Shown here piece after piece: positions 16,114 through 23,766 of a DNA stretch of 32,520 nucleotides. The position numbers were made by a program, and so were the translations under genes. Each line of letters begins with the position of its first letter. Position 1 is the stretch's first letter. This stretch comes from Alphaproteobacteria bacterium. GTDB taxonomy: Bacteria > Pseudomonadota > Alphaproteobacteria > Rs-D84. The notes under the pieces are model-generated. The model searched no databases, was not told the DNA's origin, and saw nothing but the letters and a program-made list of their open reading frames with translations. The DNA is taken from contig WRCO01000011.1 of NCBI GenBank assembly GCA_009783855.1, forward strand, positions 1-32,520. The letters run 5' to 3'.

Positions 16114-16773
16114 ATGAGTATCAAACTTACCGCGGAAATCCGTAACGTCGCCGGCAAGGGGGCCGCTCGTTCCGTCCGCAACAATAAAAAAGTACCGGCC
16201 GTGATTTACGGCGAAAAAAAGACCCCCGTCGCAATTGAAATAGATGGACATAATTGGGTCCAACTTATCAAAAAACCGGGACTTCGGACGAAATTGTTCG
16301 AAATCGAAACCCCGAACGGGCAAGAATCCGCAATGCTTGTCGATATTCAATATCATCCTGTGTCGGATGCTCCCATCCATGTGGATTTCAAACGCATCGA
16401 CGTAAAAAAACCGGTAAACGTCACCGTTCCGGTCGAAGTAATCAATATGGATACAAGCCGCGGCATAAAAATGGGCGGCATATTGAACTTTGCCGTGCGC
16501 AAAGTCGCGATTGTCGGAAAAATCGACGCCATCCCTGAAAAAATCACCATTGATTTGGCGGATATCGAAATCGGCCAAGTGATTCACGGAACCGATTTGG
16601 AATTGCCGGCCGGTATCGAATTGGGCCTTCACCAGGCGGAACTTGCATTCGCCGCGATAACCGGCAAAATGAAAGAAGAAGCCGCATCGCCCGCAGCCGC
16701 GCCCGCAAAGGACGCAAAAGCAAAGGATGCCAAGGCGGCAAAGCCTGCGGCAAAAGCACCCGCGAAAAAATAA
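16114..16773 (+). CDS. rplY: 50S ribosomal protein L25 (long Ctc/TL5 form)
   Basis: Binds 5S rRNA in the large subunit. The 219 residues have the N-terminal L25 domain (EIRNVAGKGAARSVRNNKKVPAVIYGEKK), the MLVDIQYHPVSDAPIHVDFKRI link and the C-terminal TL5 beta domain (VPVEVINMDTSRGIKMGGIL, IDLADIEIGQVIHGTDLELP). The last 40 residues are an alanine/lysine-rich tail, common in alphaproteobacterial members. AAGGAAA precedes the ATG. It forms a single-gene unit with promoter, structured leader and terminator. Confidence 0.96.
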   Translation: MSIKLTAEIRNVAGKGAARSVRNNKKVPAVIYGEKKTPVAIEIDGHNWVQLIKKPGLRTKLFEIETPNGQESAMLVDIQYHPVSDAPIHVDFKRIDVKKPVNVTVPVEVINMDTSRGIKMGGILNFAVRKVAIVGKIDAIPEKITIDLADIEIGQVIHGTDLELPAGIELGLHQAELAFAAITGKMKEEAASPAAAPAKDAKAKDAKAAKPAAKAPAKK

Positions 16774-16803
16774 AATCCCCGCCATCGGCGGGATTTTATT
16801 TTT
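16772..16803 (+). terminator. Terminator of rplY
   Basis: AAAATCCCCGCC-ATC-GGCGGGATTTT with one bulged C, followed by a T-rich run. Confidence 0.8.
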
Positions 16804-16836
16804 TCGGTATTCGGTATCCGGATACGGATTTTTATA

Positions 16837-16864
16837 TTGAAACCAACAAATAAATGTGCATAAT
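16837..16864 (+). promoter_or_regulatory. Promoter of the tRNA-Thr/tRNA-Ser unit
   Basis: TTGAAA (16837-16842), a 16-nt spacer and CATAAT (16859-16864), just before tRNA-Thr. Confidence 0.6.
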
Positions 16865-16873
16865 TGGGCTTGC

Positions 16874-16949
16874 GCCGGTTTAGCTCAGTTGGTAGAGCAA
16901 CTGATTTGTAATCAGTAGGTCGTTGGTTCAAGTCCGACAACCGGCACCA
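16874..16949 (+). tRNA. tRNA-Thr (anticodon TGT)
   Basis: 76 nt with encoded CCA. The acceptor stem is GCCGGTT/AACCGGC, the anticodon stem CTGAT/ATCAG encloses TTTGTAA, and the T-loop is TTCAAGT. Confidence 0.96.
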
Positions 16950-16950
16950 C

Positions 16951-17028
16951 CAGATTTCGTTAATTTTTGCATCGCAAAAATTTAAGAAATTTGAGTGCCT
17001 CGACTTTTTGCAACGCAAAAGGACGGGC
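16951..17028 (+). repeat. Post-tRNA double-hairpin spacer, copy B
   Basis: Hairpin 1 is closed by CAGATTTC (16951-16958) and GAAATTTG (16986-16993), with inner TTTTTGC-ATC-GCAAAAA. Then come GTGCCTCG (16995-17002), hairpin 2 TTTTGC-AAC-GCAAAA (17006-17020) and GACGG. It has the same architecture as copy A after tRNA-Asp, with compensated stem changes. Confidence 0.65.
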
Positions 17029-17036
17029 AGAGTTAC

Positions 17037-17124
17037 GGAGCGTTGGCAGAGTGGTAATGCAGCAGATTGCTAATCTGTGAGGGAGAATATCCCTCCATAG
17101 GTTCGAGTCCTATACGCTCCGCCA
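17037..17124 (+). tRNA. tRNA-Ser (anticodon GCT)
   Basis: 88 nt with encoded CCA and the long variable arm of class II tRNAs (GAGGGAGAATATCCCTC). The acceptor stem is GGAGCGT/ACGCTCC and the anticodon stem CAGAT/ATCTG encloses TGCTA. It is followed by a shortened copy of the post-tRNA spacer starting CCACCAGATTTCG. Confidence 0.96.
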
Positions 17125-17179
17125 CCAGATTTCGTCATCGCGGCGTGACAACGGCGGACCGGTTGAAATGGAGAATGGT

Positions 17180-17695
17180 TTGAGAAAAATTCTAATCTTT
17201 TCTGTCTTGTTGGCATTGTCGTTCAAAACCGCGCCCGCTGATGCGAACGTGCTTTTCGGTGAAAAAACAAATCAATTCACGCTGTACGGCGGATACGCGC
17301 TTGGCAACACGGATTTGGAAAATTATAATTTTTTCACGATGGCGCAATATTCCCAACCGATGCGGCTTTTCAGACTTGACGGGCGAATGAATCTTCATCT
17401 TGGGCATGTGAACAGCTCTTCGTATCCGTGGACCGTGGCCGGCGGTTCCGCCGATGTTGTTCTGTTGTCGTATCGGAATTTCTGGGCCGGCGTCGGCATC
17501 GGCGCATTTATACGGGACAGATACACCCCGCGTCTTGACTCTTCATTCACATTTGGCGAACGCGCTTTCGTCGGGCATAACATAAACAAAAGAATCAATG
17601 TCGAACTGTTTGTACAGCATTTCTCCAACGGCGATTTGACGCAAAACAACCTTGGGTATAATTTTTGGGGATTGGCCGTCGGCGTCAATTTTTAG
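17180..17695 (+). CDS. PagL-like lipid A 3-O-deacylase (acyloxyacyl hydrolase family)
   Basis: An outer-membrane beta-barrel enzyme family that removes the 3-linked acyl chain of lipid A. From TTG 17180 the protein has 171 residues with a good signal peptide (RKILIFSVLLALSFKTAPADA). The C-terminal QHFSNGDLTQNNLGYNFWG carries the family's HxSN active-site motif (His147, Ser149) and the protein ends in an aromatic residue (VNF), as barrels do. TTG 17180 is chosen because GGAGA lies 5-6 nt upstream; ATG 17168 is in frame but lacks a ribosome binding site. cysS starts 2 nt after the stop codon. The conserved catalytic acid of PagL is not placed with certainty. Confidence 0.8.
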   Translation: MRKILIFSVLLALSFKTAPADANVLFGEKTNQFTLYGGYALGNTDLENYNFFTMAQYSQPMRLFRLDGRMNLHLGHVNSSSYPWTVAGGSADVVLLSYRNFWAGVGIGAFIRDRYTPRLDSSFTFGERAFVGHNINKRINVELFVQHFSNGDLTQNNLGYNFWGLAVGVNF

Positions 17696-17697
17696 CC

Positions 17698-19122
17698 ATG
17701 AATATAAAACTCTATAACACAATGACCCGCAGGGCCGAAGAATTCAAACCGTTGGTGCCGGGGCGTCTCGGGCTTTATACCTGTGGCCCGACGGTTTATT
17801 CTTACCAGCATATCGGGAACATGCGCGCCACCGTGCATTTCGACATAATCGCGCGAATGTTTCGCGCAAACGGATACGAAGTAAATCACGTCCTGAACGT
17901 CACGGACGTCGGGCATCTTGTGAATGAAGACGAAGACTCCGGCGAAGACAAGATGGAAAAAGGCGCGCGGCTTGACGGCACTACGGCGTGGGATGTGGCG
18001 CAAAAATACCTTGACGCTTTTGTTGCCGATACCGACGCGCTGAACATCGGCCGGCCGGCGCATATGCCGCGCGCGACCGGTTATATCGCCGAACAAATCG
18101 ACATGATTAAACAATTGGAAGCGATTGGATATACTTACATCATCCCGGGCAAAGGCGTTTATTACGACACTTCGAAATTTGCCGGTTATGGAAAACTCTC
18201 GGGTCAGGATTTATCAAAAATCCGCGCCGGCGCGCGCATCGACGATACCGGTAAAAAGAATCCGACCGACTTTTTATTGTGGGGATTTTCGCCGACCGGC
18301 GCAAAACGCGAAATGGAATGGGACAGCCCGTGGGGCCCCGGATTTCCCGGATGGTCCATTGAATGCAGCGCCATGAGCATGAAATTATTGGGCCCGCATT
18401 TCGACGTTCATGCGGGCGGACATGAACATATAAACGTCCATCACACAAATGAAATCGCACAGAGCGAACCAATCGTCGGCGCGCCGTGGGTAAATTATTG
18501 GGTGCATCACGAATGGCTTATGGGCAAAGACGGCAAGATGAGCAAATCAAACGGGGAAATATACCGCGTCGCCGATTTGATTAATTTGGGTTACGACCCG
18601 ATGGCGTTTCGTTATTTGCTTTTGCTTGGGCATTATAAAAGCCCGCTGAACTTTTCTTTGGAATCGCTTGACGCCGCGGCGACGGGGTATGAAAACATCG
18701 TTCGAAAATTTGCAAAAATAATGCGGGCCGCGGGCACGGAACAAAATGAGCCGAACCGCAAAAAACACGACGAGTGGCGTGACAAGATTCTGGCCGCCGT
18801 GAACGATAACCTGCGCACCGCCGAAGCGCTTGTCATCGTGCAAGAATTGTTGAAAGATGCGGACACGGACGATGCGACAAAATTCTTTTTGTTCGGGTTT
18901 ATCGACGCGCTTTTGGGTCTTCAATTCATGGACCGCGCGCGGAAATTATGCATCGCCGAAGATGCGCCCGTGCCTGTGGAAATTCAAGCGCTTGCCGACG
19001 CGCGCGGCGCGGCGAAAGCCGCAAAAGACTTTGCCCGCGCCGACGAATTGCGCGCGCAAGTCGAAGCGGCGGGATATGCGATTACCGATGGCGCGGACGG
19101 GGTCAGGATTGTGAAAAAATAA
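17698..19122 (+). CDS. cysS: Cysteinyl-tRNA synthetase
   Basis: Charges tRNA-Cys. The 474 residues are a standard class I enzyme: YTCGPTVYSYQHIGNMRATV holds the first zinc cysteine and the HIGH-type HIGN, GWSIECSAMS and GGHEHINVHHTNEIAQSE provide the other zinc ligands, and GKMSKSNG is the KMSKS loop. The C-terminal helical domain is complete. ATG 17698 is used because the conserved MNIKLYNT start follows. It has no Shine-Dalgarno sequence and sits 2 nt after the PagL-like gene, so translation is probably coupled. Confidence 0.97.
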   Translation: MNIKLYNTMTRRAEEFKPLVPGRLGLYTCGPTVYSYQHIGNMRATVHFDIIARMFRANGYEVNHVLNVTDVGHLVNEDEDSGEDKMEKGARLDGTTAWDVAQKYLDAFVADTDALNIGRPAHMPRATGYIAEQIDMIKQLEAIGYTYIIPGKGVYYDTSKFAGYGKLSGQDLSKIRAGARIDDTGKKNPTDFLLWGFSPTGAKREMEWDSPWGPGFPGWSIECSAMSMKLLGPHFDVHAGGHEHINVHHTNEIAQSEPIVGAPWVNYWVHHEWLMGKDGKMSKSNGEIYRVADLINLGYDPMAFRYLLLLGHYKSPLNFSLESLDAAATGYENIVRKFAKIMRAAGTEQNEPNRKKHDEWRDKILAAVNDNLRTAEALVIVQELLKDADTDDATKFFLFGFIDALLGLQFMDRARKLCIAEDAPVPVEIQALADARGAAKAAKDFARADELRAQVEAAGYAITDGADGVRIVKK

Positions 19123-19145
19123 ATCCGGCGTTCGCCGGATTTATT
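19118..19145 (+). terminator. Terminator of cysS
   Basis: AATAAATCCGGCG-TT-CGCCGGATTTATT, a perfect 13-bp stem overlapping the stop codon. Confidence 0.85.
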
Positions 19146-19152
19146 AAAATTG

Positions 19153-19264
19153 ATTATAACGGTGCAGGTGTCGCGTATTGCGAAGTTTTTGGCGAGGAAG
19201 TGTATTCAAGTATACATGGCCAAGCCAAAAACAGGCAAACGCAAGACAGACGCGCCATTAGAAC
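19153..19264 (+). repeat. 112-bp hairpin repeat, copy 2
   Basis: Starts ATTATAACGG and ends CCATTAGAAC. Its central 70 bp differ from copy 3 (reverse complement) at only three positions, while the outer 20 bp differ more. The hairpin pairs GCGT/ACGC, TTGC/GCAA, GTTT/AAAC, TGGC/GCCA and TGTAT/ATACA. It lies between the cysS terminator and the stop codon of rubrerythrin, which is 6 bp beyond its end. Confidence 0.8.
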
Positions 19265-19269
19265 CGATT

Positions 19270-19887
19270 TTACCCCATGAGTTCACAAAAGCCTTCGTTA
19301 GTATCGCAACGATTGAGCGTTCCTTCGCTTACAAAATACCCCTGTGGGTGAAGGCATGCGGGGCAGACGGTCGGCGCTTCTTTTCCGATTTCCCAATTGC
19401 CGCAATTTGTACAGCGCCACATGACCTCTCTGTCATGTTTGAACAGCGTGCCCTTTTCAATGCCGTCGATTAACGCGCGATAGCGGGCTTCGTGATACCG
19501 TTCCGCATGACCGATGGCGCGCAGTGTTTGCGCGATGCCTTCGAATCCTTCTTTGGCGGCGGTCTGGGCAAATTCCGGATACATTTCCGTATTTTCGTGA
19601 TGTTCGCCGAATGCGGCCGCTTTCAAATTTTCCAAAGTCGTGCCGATTTTACCCGCCGGAAATGACGCGGTGATTTCAAGTTCCCCGCCCTGTTCCAACA
19701 TTTTGAAAAGGCATTCCGCGTGTTCTTTTTCCTGTGCCGCGGTTTCCAGAAATATCGCGGCGATGGCTTCGAAGCCTTCCTTTTTCGCTTTGGCCGCAAA
19801 GAATGTATAGCGGTTGCGCGCCTGTGATTCGCCGGCGAATGCGGTCAGTATGTTTTTTTCGGTCTGTGTTCCGATGATTGATGGCAT
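19270..19887 (-). CDS. Rubrerythrin
   Basis: A non-haem diiron peroxidase that reduces hydrogen peroxide in the cytoplasm of anaerobes and microaerobes. The 205 residues show the ferritin-like four-helix domain with metal ligands around Glu20, Glu53/His56, Glu95-Glu98 and Glu129/His132, then a C-terminal rubredoxin domain with CTNC (159-162) and CPAC (175-178). The C-terminus has about 20 residues beyond HPQGYF, the usual end of the family, including two extra cysteines. AAGGAG lies upstream of the ATG. It is a single gene, convergent with cysS. Confidence 0.95.
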   Translation of the reverse strand: MPSIIGTQTEKNILTAFAGESQARNRYTFFAAKAKKEGFEAIAAIFLETAAQEKEHAECLFKMLEQGGELEITASFPAGKIGTTLENLKAAAFGEHHENTEMYPEFAQTAAKEGFEGIAQTLRAIGHAERYHEARYRALIDGIEKGTLFKHDREVMWRCTNCGNWEIGKEAPTVCPACLHPQGYFVSEGTLNRCDTNEGFCELMG

Positions 19888-19914
19888 GATGCACTCCTTT
19901 TTGTTTACGACGGA

Positions 19915-20676
19915 TTATAACATTTTTGGAAACAAGCGCAACGTATTTTCTAAAAGAATTTTTTCCATTTCAAGGATGGGAATCCCGCGGACGCCCGCCA
20001 AGACTTTCGCCGTGTCTTTGACCATCGCGGGCTCGCAAGTCTTTCCGCGATGCGGCACGGGCGCGCAATACGGCGCGTCCGTTTCGACAAGAATCCTGTC
20101 CGCGGGAAGCCGGCGGAAAACATCGCGGATTTCTTCGGCATTCTTGAAAGTAATTATTCCCGACGCCGAAAAATAAAACCCAAGGCCGCACATTTTGTCC
20201 GCCAAATCCCACGACGACGCATAGCAATGCATAACGCCCGGCATGCCCGCATATTCCGGCGCGGACAGAATCTCCGCCGTATCCGCTTCCGCGTCGCGAC
20301 TGTGCACGACCACGGGCAGATTATGCGCGCGCGCGATGTCAAGCTGTGCGCGGAATAATGCGATTTGTTCGTCTTTGTTATCGTTTTTGTAATGGTAATC
20401 AAGCCCTGTTTCACCAACGGCAATCACGCGCGGATGGGAAAGCAAGTGTTCGTAATCCGGCATCGCTTTGCCCGCGCTGTGCGGATGAATGCCAAGCGCC
20501 GCGTACAGATTGTCGTACCTGTCGCACAGCGCGATAATTCTTTCCGCATCGCCGGCATCCGCGCCGACGATAATTAATTTTTCAACCCCGGCGTCTTTTG
20601 CGCGTTGCAGGATTCCGGAAATTTCATCTTCCGACACATGGCGTTCGGTAAAATGGCAATGGGTGTCTATGAACAT
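19915..20676 (-). CDS. tatD: TatD family metal-dependent deoxyribonuclease
   Basis: 253 residues of the TIM-barrel amidohydrolase fold. Metal ligands are visible in DTHCHF (N-terminus), GETGLDYHY (Glu), VVVHSRDAEADT (His), MHCYASS (His) and LVETDAPYCAP (Asp). Family members are 3'-5' DNA/RNA exonucleases linked to DNA repair. The gene is downstream of holB on the same strand, as in many alphaproteobacteria, though the usual intervening metG is missing and a repeat fills the gap. The ribosome binding site is weak. Confidence 0.93.
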   Translation of the reverse strand: MFIDTHCHFTERHVSEDEISGILQRAKDAGVEKLIIVGADAGDAERIIALCDRYDNLYAALGIHPHSAGKAMPDYEHLLSHPRVIAVGETGLDYHYKNDNKDEQIALFRAQLDIARAHNLPVVVHSRDAEADTAEILSAPEYAGMPGVMHCYASSWDLADKMCGLGFYFSASGIITFKNAEEIRDVFRRLPADRILVETDAPYCAPVPHRGKTCEPAMVKDTAKVLAGVRGIPILEMEKILLENTLRLFPKML

Positions 20677-20698
20677 TTTTGCTCGCTTTGCTTGCGCA

Positions 20699-20804
20699 AA
20701 AGCAGAAGGTGGAAAGCAGAGGGTAAATTAGAGATTGCGCTGATAATTCCAACACAGAACAAACTTGCCTTCTGCCATCTGCTTTCTACCTTCTGCTCTT
20801 TATC
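20699..20804. repeat. Inverted word repeat (CAGAAGG type) between tatD and holB
   Basis: The left arm AGCAGAAGGTGGAAAGCAG (from 20701) matches the reverse complement of the right arm (about 20774-20797) over 23 nt with two mismatches. The right arm has extra GCAGAAGG words. The loop is about 50 nt. Confidence 0.7.
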
Positions 20805-21826
20805 TTTATTATCAAGTTGAATATCGCAATCTCCGCCTCAAGATACAATCCGGTGATATTCGCGATTTCGCGCGTCACCTCCGAATATAAATCCGAAAGC
20901 CCGAAATGCGCCGCCGCATCAAGCACAAGCCCGTGCAGCGTCGGCTCTTTGGCGATTTTTACGGCGACCTCCATAACTTCGGCGGCGCCGCCCGGCGCGG
21001 ACGGGTCGCATACGGCAAGCAGGTCGGCATACAATTCGTCGCCTCCGTTTTTTTTCAAATCCGCGATGCGGCCGAACGACCCGCTTGCCAGTTTTATCAG
21101 CGCGGGCGTGATTTCTTCGTCCGGCAGAAATTTATAGAACAATTCGCGAAGGTCGGAATTCGAAAGCGGTTGCAATTTTTCAATCCGCGCGCGCGACCGT
21201 ATCGTCGGCAACGCGTTCGCAAGACTGTGCGACACCAACAGGAACAGCGTCTGCGCCGGAGGCTCTTCCAACAGTTTAAGCATCGCGTTCGCCGCCGATT
21301 TGGACAACTCGTCGATGCTGTCGATTATTATCACGCGCCACGCGCCCTCCATCGACGTCATGTGCATTTTTTCAATCATCGCGCGGACGGTGTGCACGCT
21401 TATCGCTTTGGCGTCCGGTTTCGGGTTGCCCCTTTCGTCGATATTGCGCGGGATGTCGATTATAAACAAATCGCCGTATCCGCCGGAAAGCATTTTTTGA
21501 AAAACAGGGTCATCGGCGGGAACGGGAAAAGAGAGTTGAGAGCTTAGAGTTGAGGGTTGAGAGTTCTGGCCTGTATCGCCAAATAAATCCAAACTCTCAA
21601 CCCTAAGCTCTAGACTCTCCTTAAAAACATATCTTGCAATATGGTACGCAAGCGTGGATTTGCCGATGCCGCGCGTGCCGGACAAAATCCATACGGGGTG
21701 CACCGGGTATTCGTCCCGTTTGCCAAAAGCGTCGATAAAAGACTTTGCGGCGGCGGCGTGTCCGATTAAAGCGTCATTCGCAATCGGGTCCGGGAAATTA
21801 TAAGATTTGGTTTTCTTTGTCGGCAT
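20786..21826 (-). CDS. holB: DNA polymerase III delta' subunit
   Basis: Clamp-loader subunit. The 346 residues from ATG 21826 have an AAA+ fold with Walker A GTRGIGKS (50-57), the Walker B-like RVIIIDSIDELS, NAMLKLLEEPP and the sensor-1 region PTIRSRARIEKL, where the usual SRC reads SRA. Residues about 71-100 are encoded by an inverted GAGAGTTGAG-type repeat placed in a variable loop before DDPVFQKMLSGGYGDL. The start is chosen at MPTKKTKSYNFPDP; frame further upstream runs into a tandem repeat, and no clear ribosome binding site is visible. Confidence 0.88.
   Translation of the reverse strand: MPTKKTKSYNFPDPIANDALIGHAAAAKSFIDAFGKRDEYPVHPVWILSGTRGIGKSTLAYHIARYVFKESLELRVESLDLFGDTGQNSQPSTLSSQLSFPVPADDPVFQKMLSGGYGDLFIIDIPRNIDERGNPKPDAKAISVHTVRAMIEKMHMTSMEGAWRVIIIDSIDELSKSAANAMLKLLEEPPAQTLFLLVSHSLANALPTIRSRARIEKLQPLSNSDLRELFYKFLPDEEITPALIKLASGSFGRIADLKKNGGDELYADLLAVCDPSAPGGAAEVMEVAVKIAKEPTLHGLVLDAAAHFGLSDLYSEVTREIANITGLYLEAEIAIFNLIIKIKSRR
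21531..21620. repeat. Inverted word repeat (GAGAGTTGAG type) in frame inside holB
   Basis: The left arm 21531-21565 and right arm 21591-21620 are complementary over about 28 nt, the left arm carrying one extra 7-nt AGTTGAG word. The whole 90 bp is a multiple of three and adds about 30 residues to HolB. Confidence 0.75.
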
Positions 21827-21832
21827 GGAGAA

Positions 21833-21867
21833 GAGTATAAAGTGTACGGTGTAAAGTGTAAAGTGTA
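21833..21867. repeat. Quasi-tandem GTGTAAA repeat upstream of holB
   Basis: Words of AAAGTGT(A) occur four times between the holB start and the terminator of the cold-shock gene. No inverted partner is seen. Confidence 0.6.
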
Positions 21868-21892
21868 AAAATCCGGCTTTCGCCGGATTTTT
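21867..21892 (-). terminator. Terminator of the cold-shock gene
   Basis: AAAAATCCGGC-TTTC-GCCGGATTTTT, symmetric, overlapping the stop codon of the minus-strand gene. Confidence 0.85.
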
Positions 21893-22238
21893 ATTTCTTG
21901 AAGATTCTTCCCAAGAATCCGCCCTTCTCATCGCCGTGGTCGCGGCGCGGACCGCGCGGGCGGTCGCCGTGGAATTGGGTGCGGCGTTCCTGGAACTTGC
22001 GCGCGGATTCTTCGTCGCGGGAAATCAGTTCGATTTTCGTCGCGGACAGCTTGCCGTTGCGGATTTCTTCGCCGAATTTAATAACATCGCCTTCGTTCAG
22101 GAACCTTATTCCCGCATCCCGCAATGACGACGAGTGAACAAACACATCTTCCGAATTACCGGCCTCGTTCGGTGTTTCCGGGGAAACGAAGCCATAACAT
22201 TTTTTACCATTGTACCATTTTACTTTGCCTTGACGCAT
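21891..22238 (-). CDS. Cold-shock domain protein with basic C-terminal extension
   Basis: 115 residues. The N-terminal 70 form a cold-shock domain that binds single-stranded RNA/DNA: GKVKWYNGKKCYGFVSPE contains an RNP1-like motif, and DVFVHSSSL is RNP2. The YGFVSPE and the loop NEAGNSED deviate somewhat from standard CspA. A tail of about 40 charged residues (RKFQERR, RPRGPRRD, GRIFKK) is absent from classical CspA and could add RNA affinity. AAAGGAT lies upstream of the ATG. The 173-nt space upstream may hold a long 5' leader as in CspA mRNAs; I found no clear promoter. Confidence 0.9.
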   Translation of the reverse strand: MRQGKVKWYNGKKCYGFVSPETPNEAGNSEDVFVHSSSLRDAGIRFLNEGDVIKFGEEIRNGKLSATKIELISRDEESARKFQERRTQFHGDRPRGPRRDHGDEKGGFLGRIFKK

Positions 22239-22411
22239 AACAATATCCTTTTATATGCAGTTGCGGCACGCTCTTTGAACGCACCTTTGCCGATTGTTGC
22301 GGAAACATCGGGAGATTGCAAGGGGAAAATGGTGTTGATGGCCGGCGGTTCGTAGGATGAAATTGTTGGAAGAATTTTACAAAAAACCAAACCCACCCGC
22401 CGCCACCCACC
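22239..22411. other. Intergenic region upstream of the cold-shock gene
   Basis: 173 nt between the cold-shock gene and the amidase gene, both on the minus strand. It includes a strongly biased stretch (22380-22412) rich in CCCACC. I see no gene, terminator or confident promoter. Confidence 0.5.
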
Positions 22412-23596
22412 CTATACATCAAAATTATGGTCACGCAACGCGCGGGTTATCGCCGCGACAAGCCTGTCTTGATGCGCGCCGGTGTTGAGAAGCCTTTCTT
22501 CTTCGCGATGCGACAAATGCCCCAATTCGATAAGGACCGACGGCGTCGCGCTTCGCAGAACCGCGAACGGAGCGCTTCGCACGCTTCCGCGCGGCTGTTC
22601 GATAATCCCGGCGGCGCGTTTGGCGGTACGCACGCCGTGCGCGAATTCGACCGAATATTGTTGCAACTCGGATTGCTGCAACGCGGACAGGATGCGGCGG
22701 ATATTCATTTCGAACCCGGTGAATCCGTCTACGTCGATTCTGTCGGCGGCGTTTTCAGCCTCTGCCACCCGTGCGGCTTCTTGGTCGGATGCGCGTTGCG
22801 ACAAAGTAAAGATAGAAAACCCGCGCATATCGCGCGACGGATTCGCGTTCGCATGCAATGATATGAACATGTCCGCCTTGTGCTGTTCCGCAAGCCCTGC
22901 GCGCGTGTTAAGGTTAAGGAAGACGTCGGAATTCCTTGTCATGTGGACTTCGAATCCCGCATTGTTAAGACTTGCCCGCAATTTGCGCCCGACGACAAGC
23001 ACTATATCTTTTTCCCGCACGCCGCCGCGGCCGATTGCGCCCGGGTCCCGGCCGCCGTGCCCCGGGTCGATTACGATAACGGGCCGGCGAGTGGTCGCCG
23101 TGGGCGTCGTCCGACGCGCCGCGCCTGTATTGCCGCCGCCGGCCGCGGGTGCCGCCGGCACGGCGCCGCCGGTTGCGGCAAAATCAAGGACAAGACGGTG
23201 CCCGGTATCGCCCGTGGGTTGAAGAGTCATTATGCCGCTTGCCGGGATGCTTGCCACCCGGTGCGTCAATTCGGCCGTGATAAGAAGCCGGTCGCCCGAT
23301 TGAGTCTGGGTAATCGAGCGTACAAGGGTATTATTCGCAAGAGTCGGTCGGACGCTGTTATTCGCATTGGTATTGGCAAGGTTTACGACAATACGCGGCG
23401 GCGAATCCGGAAAAGACAACGTGTACGAAGCCCGCGCGGATGTTTCGACGACAAGACGGGTGCGGTTGCCCGGCTGAACCCCTGTGCGAAGCGCGCGCAA
23501 AGTGTTTCGCGCGGCAAGCGCGACGCGCGGAAACACAGCGCATGCCAGAGCAAAGCCGCCCGCCATTTTGAACAAATTGCGTCTTGAAATTTCCAT
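22412..23596 (-). CDS. amiC: N-acetylmuramoyl-L-alanine amidase with AMIN domain (AmiC-like)
   Basis: A periplasmic amidase that cleaves peptidoglycan during daughter-cell separation. The 394 residues start with a twin-arginine signal (SRRNLFK, residues 4-10, then a hydrophobic stretch ending VALA), as in E. coli AmiC. An AMIN domain (about 32-140) targets the septum. An Ala/Gly/Thr linker leads to an Amidase_3 domain from 172 with zinc ligands in IDPGHGGRDPG (His180), the Glu in VREKD, and ISLHANA (His248). The catalytic Glu is in VLIELGHLSH. No EnvC/NlpD activator gene lies nearby. Confidence 0.93.
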   Translation of the reverse strand: MEISRRNLFKMAGGFALACAVFPRVALAARNTLRALRTGVQPGNRTRLVVETSARASYTLSFPDSPPRIVVNLANTNANNSVRPTLANNTLVRSITQTQSGDRLLITAELTHRVASIPASGIMTLQPTGDTGHRLVLDFAATGGAVPAAPAAGGGNTGAARRTTPTATTRRPVIVIDPGHGGRDPGAIGRGGVREKDIVLVVGRKLRASLNNAGFEVHMTRNSDVFLNLNTRAGLAEQHKADMFISLHANANPSRDMRGFSIFTLSQRASDQEAARVAEAENAADRIDVDGFTGFEMNIRRILSALQQSELQQYSVEFAHGVRTAKRAAGIIEQPRGSVRSAPFAVLRSATPSVLIELGHLSHREEERLLNTGAHQDRLVAAITRALRDHNFDV

Positions 23597-23630
23597 CAGG
23601 GGATTATATCAGAAAAAATGGAAGATGACA

Positions 23631-23704
23631 AGTGGCTGGTGGCTTGAAGTATGAGTTTGTGGACAGTATTGTTCCAAAATACAAACTACGAGCCACCAGC
23701 CACT
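23631..23704. repeat. Inverted word repeat (GTGGCTGGTGGCT type)
   Basis: AGTGGCTGGTGGCT (23631-23644) and AGCCACCAGCCACT (23691-23704) are a perfect 14-bp inverted pair. Inside, GAGTTTGT (23653-23660) pairs with ACAAACTA (23681-23688) with one mismatch. It lies between divergent genes. Confidence 0.8.
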
Positions 23705-23766
23705 ATTTCCTCTTGATTTAATTCATATCAATGGGCTAACATTCCGGCATAGAGAAAGGATTTGGT

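Noticed and set aside
19150-19473. Possible small protein RIAKFLARKCIQVYMAKPKT... in the 112-bp repeat
   Set aside because: The frame is shared by copies 2 and 3 but is not preserved as a matching protein in copy 1, where base pairing is what is conserved. It also runs on antisense through rubrerythrin.
20699-20804. CRISPR-like array
   Set aside because: The repeated words are short, imperfect and arranged as inverted arms, with no regular spacers; no cas genes in the window.
22239-22411. Known riboswitch or thermosensor before the cold-shock gene
   Set aside because: I could not place a conserved cold-box or a convincing secondary structure.
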